This document shows positions 6,081 to 10,281 of a DNA stretch of 10,281 nt, one piece after another. The stretch lies in contig CAMYMY010000143.1 of the NCBI GenBank assembly GCA_947259625.1, positions 1 through 10,281 on the forward strand, read 5' to 3'. Source of the stretch: an uncultured Kiloniellales bacterium (GTDB taxonomy: Bacteria; Pseudomonadota; Alphaproteobacteria; Kiloniellales; JAKSDN01). The notes below the pieces were generated by a model. The model was not told where the DNA came from. It saw nothing but the letters and a program-made list of their open reading frames with translations, and did not search any database. The position numbers and the translations under genes are program-made. Each line of letters opens with the position of its first letter. Within the stretch, counting starts at the first letter, position 1.

Positions 6081-7205
6081 ATGAACGCGCTCGGTATCGA
6101 TAAGGCCCCGGCGGAGACCCGGGTGGTCGTCGCCATGTCGGGCGGCGTCGACTCCTCGGTCACGGCGGCGCTGCTGAAGCAGCAGGGCTTCGACGTGGTC
6201 GGCGTCACCCTGCAGCTCTACGACCACGGCGCGGCCGTGGCCCGGCCGGGTACCTGCTGTGCCGGCCAGGACATCCACGACGCCCGGCGCGTGGCCGAGC
6301 GGCTCGGCATGCCGCACTACGTGCTCGACTACGAGGCGCGCTTCCAGGCGGCGGTCATCGATGACTTCGCCGAGAGCTATCTGGCGGGCCGCACGCCGAT
6401 CCCCTGCGTGCGCTGCAACCAGCGGGTCAAGTTCCGCGACCTGCTGGAGACGGCCCGGGACCTAGGCGCCGACGCGCTGGCCACCGGCCACTACGTCGAG
6501 CGCCGCCTGGGCCCGGAGGGCCCCGAGCTGCACCGCGCCCGCGAGGCGGCGCGCGACCAGAGCTATTTCCTCTTCGCCACGACCCGCGAACAGCTCGCCT
6601 TCCTGCGCTTTCCCCTGGGCGGCCGGCCCAAGGCCGAGACCCGGGCGCTCGCCGCGGCGCTCGGCCTGGCCGTCGCGGACAAGCCCGACAGCCAGGACAT
6701 CTGCTTCGTGCCGGACGGCAGCTATGCCCGTGTCGTCGAGAAGCTCAGGCCCGGCGCCGCCGAGCCGGGCGAGATCGTCGACCTCGAGGGCCGGGTGCTA
6801 GGCCGCCACCAGGGCATCATCGGCTACACGATCGGGCAGCGCCGGGGCCTCGGCATCGGCGGCACGGCCGCGCCGCTCTACGTGGTCCGGCTCGAGCCCG
6901 CGGCCCGGCGCGTCGTGGTCGGCCCGCGCGCGGCGCTGGCCTGCGACCGGGTCGCCGTGGCCGAGCTCAATTGGCTGGAGGCCGACGGCCCGGCCAAGGA
7001 GGGGCGGGCGGTCGAGGTCAAGCTGCGCTCGACCCAGGCGCCGGCGCCGGCGCGAATCGTCCCGGACGGGGCGGGCGGCGCCGAGGTGATCCTCGAGACG
7101 CCCCAGGACGGCGTGGCGCCGGGCCAGGCGGCGGTGGTCTACGACGGCACCCGGGTGCTGGGCGGCGGCTGGATTTCGGCCGCGGACAGCCGGCTGGCGG
7201 CCTGA
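6081..7205 (+). CDS. mnmA: tRNA-specific 2-thiouridylase MnmA
   Basis: This encodes a 374-residue cytoplasmic enzyme that adds sulfur to the wobble uridine (s2U34) of Lys, Glu and Gln tRNAs, taking sulfur from an IscS/relay system. The PP-loop ATP site SGGVDSS is at residues 20-26. The two catalytic cysteines are visible: Cys109 in TPIPCVRCN and Cys208 in DSQDICFV. GHYV, DQSYFLF and the GYTIGQRRGLGI segment are further family marks. Length is normal for MnmA, with no frameshift. ATG 6081 is preferred over an in-frame TTG at 6045, because that TTG falls inside the predicted -35 box. The SCP2 gene follows 42 bp later on the same strand. Confidence 0.96.
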   Translation: MNALGIDKAPAETRVVVAMSGGVDSSVTAALLKQQGFDVVGVTLQLYDHGAAVARPGTCCAGQDIHDARRVAERLGMPHYVLDYEARFQAAVIDDFAESYLAGRTPIPCVRCNQRVKFRDLLETARDLGADALATGHYVERRLGPEGPELHRAREAARDQSYFLFATTREQLAFLRFPLGGRPKAETRALAAALGLAVADKPDSQDICFVPDGSYARVVEKLRPGAAEPGEIVDLEGRVLGRHQGIIGYTIGQRRGLGIGGTAAPLYVVRLEPAARRVVVGPRAALACDRVAVAELNWLEADGPAKEGRAVEVKLRSTQAPAPARIVPDGAGGAEVILETPQDGVAPGQAAVVYDGTRVLGGGWISAADSRLAA

Positions 7206-7247
7206 GCGGGTAACCAAATCGACACCTGTTGGAGGGAGACTGGCGCC

Positions 7248-7550
7248 ATGGCGATCGACGGCTTGATGGAGGCCCTGCGCAGCCGCGCCGCGCTGGCCCC
7301 GAAACTGGGCTACCGGGTCAAGTTCGACCTGGGCGAGGACGGCGTCATCCTGTTCGACGGCACAGAGGACACGCCCAAGGTCGCGGCCGAGGACGGCGAG
7401 GCGGACTCGACCCTGACGCTGAGCCCCGAGGCGCTCCAGCAGCTGGTCGACGGCGCGCTGGACCCGACCTTCGCCTACATGACCGGCAAGCTGAAGATCA
7501 GCGGCTCCATGGGCGTGGCGCTCAAGCTGGCCGCGATGCTGGAAGACTGA
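7248..7550 (+). CDS. SCP2 sterol-binding domain protein
   Basis: This encodes a 100-residue single-domain protein of the SCP2 (sterol carrier protein 2) family. The recognisable parts are the VKFDLGEDGVILFDG strand region, STLTLSPEALQQLVDGALDP, and the FAYMTGKLKISGSMGVALKL segment near the C-terminus. Such small bacterial proteins are predicted to bind lipids or acyl-CoA-like ligands in a hydrophobic tunnel; their real ligands are mostly unknown. There is no signal peptide, so it is cytoplasmic. A strong GGAGGGAG ribosome-binding site precedes ATG 7248. The gap of 42 bp after mnmA suggests a shared transcript, although I know of no functional link between the two. Confidence 0.88.
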   Translation: MAIDGLMEALRSRAALAPKLGYRVKFDLGEDGVILFDGTEDTPKVAAEDGEADSTLTLSPEALQQLVDGALDPTFAYMTGKLKISGSMGVALKLAAMLED

Positions 7551-7562
7551 AAATATCAATTT

Positions 7563-7637
7563 CCCTGAGCCCTCAGACGCCGGGCGCGCCCATCCGGGCG
7601 CTTGGCTTCGCTCGCCCTTCGACAAGCTCAGGGTGAG
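7563..7637. repeat. Intergenic palindromic repeat after the SCP2 gene
   Basis: CCCTGAGC (7563-7570) is the exact inverse of GCTCAGGG (7626-7633), enclosing GC-rich inner palindromes (CCGGGCGC...). The right half, CGCTCGCCCTTCGACAAG followed by CTCAGGGTGAGG, is a sequence seen again and again between genes in many proteobacteria. It starts 12 bases after the SCP2 stop and may act as an mRNA 3' hairpin. There is no T-run, so it is not a canonical terminator. Confidence 0.65.
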
Positions 7638-7678
7638 GTGGCTCGCGGGGCCTCAATGGCCCAGGCGGGGCGGGCGGG

Positions 7679-7740
7679 TGCCTCTGCGCCGGCCTTGACA
7701 GGCCGGCCCGCCAGGCCATATAGCCATCACCGCAGAGGCA
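7679..7740. repeat. Nested inverted repeats around the tRNA promoter
   Basis: The outer arms TGCCTCTGCG (7679-7688) and CGCAGAGGCA (7731-7740) are perfectly complementary over 10 bp. Inside, GCCGGCC (7688-7694) and GGCCGGC (7701-7707) form a perfect 7-bp palindrome whose six-base loop is exactly TTGACA. The arrangement encloses the whole tRNA promoter. Confidence 0.75.
7695..7724 (+). promoter_or_regulatory. Promoter of tRNA-Met
   Basis: A consensus -35 TTGACA (7695-7700) is followed after 18 bp by TATAGC (7719-7724). Transcription would start around 7731, about 14 bases before the mature tRNA 5' end, as expected for a tRNA precursor. Confidence 0.7.
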
Positions 7741-7744
7741 CCGG

Positions 7745-7821
7745 GGCGGAGTAGCTCAGCTGGTTAGAGCAGCGGAATCATAATCCGCGTGTCGGGGGTT
7801 CGAGTCCCTCCTCCGCTACCA
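7745..7821 (+). tRNA. tRNA-Met (anticodon CAU)
   Basis: This is a complete 77-nt cloverleaf with encoded CCA (7819-7821). The acceptor arms GGCGGAG and CTCCGCT pair with a G-U at the first position. The D arm has GCTC...GAGC. The anticodon stem GCGGA/TCCGC holds the loop ATCATAA, giving anticodon CAU. The T stem GGGGG/CCCTC (one G-U) holds TTCGAGT. It lacks the three G-C anticodon-stem pairs of initiator tRNA. Elongator Met is the best call because it resembles the usual alphaproteobacterial elongator tRNA-Met; a lysidine-modified Ile-CAU tRNA is the alternative. Confidence 0.93.
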
Positions 7822-7824
7822 ATG

Positions 7825-7864
7825 AAAAGGCCCGCTAAGTCAACTGCTTGGCGGGCCTCTTGCT
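7825..7864 (+). terminator. Hairpin terminator after tRNA-Met
   Basis: AGGCCCGCTAAG (7828-7839) pairs with CTTGGCGGGCCT (7847-7858) over 12 bp with one G-U, around a seven-base loop. The stem is preceded by AAA and followed by CTCTTG. The T-tract is weak, but stem strength and position just after the CCA support termination. Confidence 0.75.
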
Positions 7865-7909
7865 GCGGCCCGCCGGGCCGTCCGATCGGAACAGGGGAGT
7901 AAGACCGCC

Positions 7910-8335
7910 ATGGACAAGGAGCGCTTCGATAAAGGGCTTGCGATCCGCAAGGATGTGCTGGGGGCCGAGTATGTGGAAAGGGCGCTGGCGAATGCCGACG
8001 ACTTCAACCGCGGCTTCCAGGAGCTGCTGACCGAGTACTGCTGGGGCGCGGTCTGGGGCGACGACACGCTGGGCCGCAAGCAACGCAGCATGCTGAACGT
8101 CGCGATGATCGCCGCCTTGAACCGCATGCACGAGTGGGAGCTGCACTTCCGCGGCGCGCTCGAGAACGGGGTCACGCGCGACGAGCTCAAGGCGATCCTC
8201 AACCAGGTCGCGATCTACTGCGGCGTGCCGGTCGCCGTCGAATGCCACCGCATCGCCAAGCGCGTCTTCGCCGAGCTCGACGGGCCCTCCGTCCTTTGTG
8301 TTAGCCTCGCCCTACGGCGAAGGTGCCGGAGGTGA
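7910..8335 (+). CDS. Carboxymuconolactone decarboxylase family protein
   Basis: This encodes a 141-residue cytoplasmic protein. MDKERFDKGLAIRKDVLG, the EYCWGAVWG motif, LNRMHEWELHFRGALENGVT (His74, His79) and QVAIYCGVPVAVE match the PcaC-like branch of the CMD/AhpD fold. PcaC decarboxylates 4-carboxymuconolactone in protocatechuate breakdown, but many relatives act on other substrates. No other protocatechuate gene is in the window, so a pathway role is not supported. There is no CXXC redox pair of the AhpD type. A good AGGGGAG site precedes ATG 7910. The recognisable family ends near KRVFAELDG (about residue 126). The last ~15 residues (ending LALRRRCRR) look like read-through into repeat-like intergenic sequence at 8303-8335. 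Confidence 0.85.
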   Translation: MDKERFDKGLAIRKDVLGAEYVERALANADDFNRGFQELLTEYCWGAVWGDDTLGRKQRSMLNVAMIAALNRMHEWELHFRGALENGVTRDELKAILNQVAIYCGVPVAVECHRIAKRVFAELDGPSVLCVSLALRRRCRR

Positions 8336-8355
8336 CGAGGAAGGAGGGCAGGGTC

Positions 8356-9008
8356 ATGGCAGTGGCAGCATCGGCGCAGGCGGGCCTGATGCAAGGAAGC
8401 TGCGGTCTGAAGCGCCCCGACTTCGTGCTTGCCATGGCGGTGGTCCTGGGATTCGTCGGCGCCTGCGAAGGCGGGAAGGCGGGAAGGCGGTTTATCCTAA
8501 ATCCAGCAACCGCTCGGACACCGGCGCAGCGAGCTTCGGTCCCGGCGGCTTCGATTTCCTCGGCGCTGATGCGGTGGGGGTGGGCGCCGGTCCGAACGGC
8601 ATTGGGATCGGCGTGAATTCCTATCTCTGGCGCGCTTCCTTGGACACGATCTCCTTCATGCCGCTTGCCTCTGCCGACCCCTTGGCAGGCGTAATCATCA
8701 CGAACTGGTACAGGCCCGCCGAGGCCCTTAGCGAAAGGGTCAAGGTCAATCTCTATATCCTGCATCGCGATCCGCGCGCGGGCGCGCTTCGTGCGACCGT
8801 CTTCCGACAACGCCAGGAACCCTTCGGCAACTGGGTCGATGCGGGGTGGGACGACCAGATGGCGCGCGACCTGGAAGACGCGATCCTCGCGCAGGCCTGG
8901 CAGCTCTGGTTCCGACAGCGCCGGGATCCGGTTGATCCTTGCGGCCCAGTGGCGGGTGACCCCGGTCGAGGGCACGCGCACCAGAATGCTGGCCGTGCTC
9001 ACTTGTAA
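8356..9008 (+). pseudogene. DUF3576 lipoprotein gene, frameshifted by an 8-bp tandem repeat
   Basis: From ATG 8356 (strong AAGGAGG eight bases upstream) the frame encodes a lipoprotein signal: hydrophobic VLAMAVVLGF, then VGAC with Cys37. The frame then goes wrong at 8467-8490 and stops at 8616 after 86 residues. The rest, VYPKSSNRSD then GVNSYLWRASLDTISFMPLA, GVIITNWY, VNLYILHRD, TVFRQ and ARDLEDAIL, is a clear DUF3576 domain in another frame, open to TAA 9006-9008. Removing one 8-bp unit joins the two as ACEGGKA-VYPKSS and gives a 214-residue protein with the domain at about residues 84-180. DUF3576 is, to my knowledge, an alphaproteobacterial envelope family of unknown function. The tail after about 8930 (RDPVDPCGP onward) does not look like the family. 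The gene may be phase-variable, a true pseudogene or a sequencing error. Confidence 0.82.
8467..8490 (+). repeat. Three tandem GAAGGCGG units
   Basis: GAAGGCGG is repeated exactly three times without interruption (8467-8474, 8475-8482, 8483-8490). It lies just after the lipobox cysteine codon (8464-8466) of the DUF3576 gene. Eight is not a multiple of three, so each gain or loss of a unit changes the reading frame. Two copies (or five) would keep the gene in frame. Confidence 0.95.
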
Positions 9009-9284
9009 CTCGGAGCCGGGGATTGCGCCTTCGGAGTCCGCCCGAATGACCTTCTTCGGACACCTCGACTGTCTTGCCCCACCTGCCTGATGTTCTGCGC
9101 CGGTTCCTCTGTGCTTGCGGGAGGAGCGGAAGCCCGAGGTTTACGACTTGTACCGGTGCTCCCGACCCTGGGCGGACTTGCTGTGGTAGAACACTTTTTG
9201 GGCCATATTGGAACTGGACCTGCATGTGGCGGCGGGTCTGAATGGTCGAAGTTGTAACGGTCAGGCGGGGACGCAGGTAGGACG
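9009..9284. other. Non-coding or degraded stretch
   Basis: I find no supported gene between the DUF3576 frame and the PfpI-family gene. A short plus-strand reading ending near 9090 (with ESARMTFFGHLD) and a minus-strand reading ending at 9225 are open, but neither shows a recognisable domain, a ribosome-binding site or convincing composition. It could be the remains of a former gene. No clear promoter or terminator stands out. Confidence 0.4.
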
Positions 9285-9887
9285 ATGGCGAACACGATCG
9301 GGATCTTGCTGTTCGATGGGGCGGAGGAGATGGATCTTGTCGGGCCCTGGGAGGTTTTGACGGCGGCGGTCGATGGCCTGGCCGGCGAACGCGTGATGAC
9401 CATCGCCGAGAGGCCCGGGCCCGTGGTGTGCGAAAAGGGCATGCGGGTGATCCCCGATGCGACCTACGCCGACGCGCCGGATGTCAACGTCGTGATCGTT
9501 CCGGGTGGAAGCGGCGCACGCCGCGAGATCGGCAATCCGGAGACGATCGACTGGTTGACTCGGACCTGCGCCGAGTGCTCGTGGGTCGCGAGCGTCTGCA
9601 CGGGCGCGTTCCTGCTGGTCGGTTCCGGCATTGCCCGCGGCCGGCGCGTGACGACGCATCACGACTTTATCCAGGCCTTGCAGGATCTGGGCGGTGCCGA
9701 AGTTGTCCAGGGCGTTCGCTTCGTGCGCGACGGGAACCTCGTTTCGGCGGCCGGCGTCATGTCGGGTATCGAGATGTCACTCTGGTTGGCAGGCCGACTC
9801 TACGGAGACGCCGTCGAGCAGCGAACCAGGAGCTATATCGCCTACGACTTCCCGCCACGAACATCCTCGGAAGACAACTCCAGCTAA
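9285..9887 (+). CDS. DJ-1/PfpI family protein, isonitrile-hydratase-like
   Basis: This encodes a 200-residue cytoplasmic protein with the DJ-1/PfpI (class I glutamine-amidotransferase-like) fold. The start ILLFDGAEEMDLVGPWEVL includes Asp17, VIVPGG gives the central strand, and SVCTGAFLL is the nucleophile elbow with Cys105 followed by Thr106. The Asp17 plus Cys-Thr pattern is that of the isonitrile hydratase (InhA) branch, rather than the glyoxalase/protease-like branch with its active-site Glu. No AraC-type DNA-binding domain follows. The length is near that of single-domain family members. AGGTAGGA lies a few bases before ATG 9285. The substrate is not certain, and the neighbours give no pathway. 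Confidence 0.85.
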   Translation: MANTIGILLFDGAEEMDLVGPWEVLTAAVDGLAGERVMTIAERPGPVVCEKGMRVIPDATYADAPDVNVVIVPGGSGARREIGNPETIDWLTRTCAECSWVASVCTGAFLLVGSGIARGRRVTTHHDFIQALQDLGGAEVVQGVRFVRDGNLVSAAGVMSGIEMSLWLAGRLYGDAVEQRTRSYIAYDFPPRTSSEDNSS

Positions 9888-10120
9888 CCATCGCCAACCT
9901 GTGCAGCGGCCGTCCTGGGTTTGGCCGAGGACCGTGAACCAGGCCCGGGCCCGGCTATCTTTCCCCGATTTTCCATCATGCCCAGTTGGTATGCTTTCCC
10001 GTGCCCACCGGAACTTTCGGATGGAATATCCGTTTTCGAGCTGATTGCGTCAGCTCTACCCCATACACCGGAAGATATCGATGCGTGGCTGGATCGGCAA
10101 CTCGTGACCGAAAGCCGAGT
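9888..10120. other. Intergenic or degraded stretch before the IS remnant
   Basis: This stretch looks less GC-rich than the rest of the window. A plus-strand reading from ATG 9978 to TGA 10122-10124 would encode 48 residues (with PHTPEDIDAWLDRQLV), without a convincing ribosome-binding site or a family I recognise. It could be a small gene or a fragment, and I do not call it. I see no recognisable left part of an IS1380 transposase here. Confidence 0.35.
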
Positions 10121-10281
10121 TTGACCCTACCGCAAGAGGTCGAGCACTGGTCGTTGACCACTCTGCACGATAAGCTGGTCAAGGTCGTGCGCCACGGGCG
10201 CTACGTGACGCTCCAACTGGCTGAGATTGCCGTGCCGCGCGCGATGTTCGATGACATCTTGCGTAGGATCGACCGGCTCCG
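10121..10281 (+). pseudogene. C-terminal remnant of an IS1380-family transposase
   Basis: The frame reads LTLPQEVEHWSLTTLHDKLV, then KVVRHGRYVTLQLAEIAVPR and ILRRIDRL, running off the right edge. This is the conserved C-terminus of IS1380-type DDE transposases as I know them, where WSLTTLREKLIKIGAKVVRHGRY is usual. Here about four residues (IGAK) are missing, an in-frame loss. The several hundred upstream residues expected for this family, including the catalytic acids, are absent from the preceding sequence, so the copy is 5'-truncated and cannot be active. The terminal inverted repeat, if kept, would lie just beyond the window. Confidence 0.62.

Noticed and set aside
7206..7247. Riboswitch or attenuator between mnmA and the SCP2 gene
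   Set aside because: The gap is only 42 bases and is explained by a ribosome-binding site; no conserved structure is visible.
7745..7821. tRNA as an integration (att) site for a mobile island on its right
   Set aside because: I see no repeated tRNA 3' end downstream in the window and no integrase gene; the tRNA is followed directly by its own terminator.
9978..10124. 48-residue open frame (PHTPEDIDAWLDRQLV)
   Set aside because: No ribosome-binding site, no family recognised, and it lies in a degraded stretch; it is noted within the 9888-10120 entry only.

Overview
This is a GC-rich chromosomal window that looks alphaproteobacterial, probably Rhodospirillales-like. The signs are a DUF3576-type lipoprotein gene, an elongator tRNA-Met of the usual alphaproteobacterial form, and intergenic palindromic repeats built on GCCGGG-CTTGAC-CCGGC. 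This placement is inference; no marker in the window fixes the genus.

Layout. 1-337: no gene, but three copies of a 53-bp palindromic repeat (two direct, one inverted) and a short direct duplication just before the first start. 338-3622: a tightly overlapping branched-chain amino-acid-type ABC transporter operon, livH-livM-livG-livF, with no substrate-binding protein gene in view. 3623-6023: two divergent genes, a secreted DUF302 protein on the minus strand and a 460-residue alpha/beta hydrolase on the plus strand. They are bracketed by two inverted copies of a roughly 198-bp element with terminal inverted repeats. 6045-7550: mnmA (tRNA 2-thiouridylase) followed by a 100-residue SCP2 sterol-carrier protein. 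7551-7744: another intergenic palindrome and a tRNA promoter set inside nested inverted repeats. 7745-7864: tRNA-Met and a strong hairpin. 7910-8335: a carboxymuconolactone-decarboxylase family protein. 8356-9008: a DUF3576 lipoprotein gene out of frame because of three 8-bp tandem units. 9285-9887: a DJ-1/PfpI (isonitrile-hydratase-like) protein. 10121-10281: the C-terminal end of an IS1380-type transposase, cut by the window edge.

How the genes relate. The liv genes form one import machine (two permeases, two ATPases). mnmA acts on tRNA wobble uridines and may share a transcript with the SCP2 gene. The other genes look like independent single-gene units. The right end (about 9009-10281) has looser gene packing, an IS remnant and no clear partners, so it reads as an accessory or decaying region.

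The strongest observations are these. First, the 8-bp x 3 repeat breaks the DUF3576 lipoprotein gene, and removing exactly one unit restores the frame. Second, the ~198-bp MITE-like elements have ends that meet three gene stop codons to within one base. Third, the hydrolase gene and mnmA have matching promoters (CGCTTGCGCG, 16-bp spacer, TATxxT) with the ATG only 7-8 nt after the -10 box, suggesting leaderless mRNAs. I see no obviously new multi-gene defence or biosynthetic system in this window.
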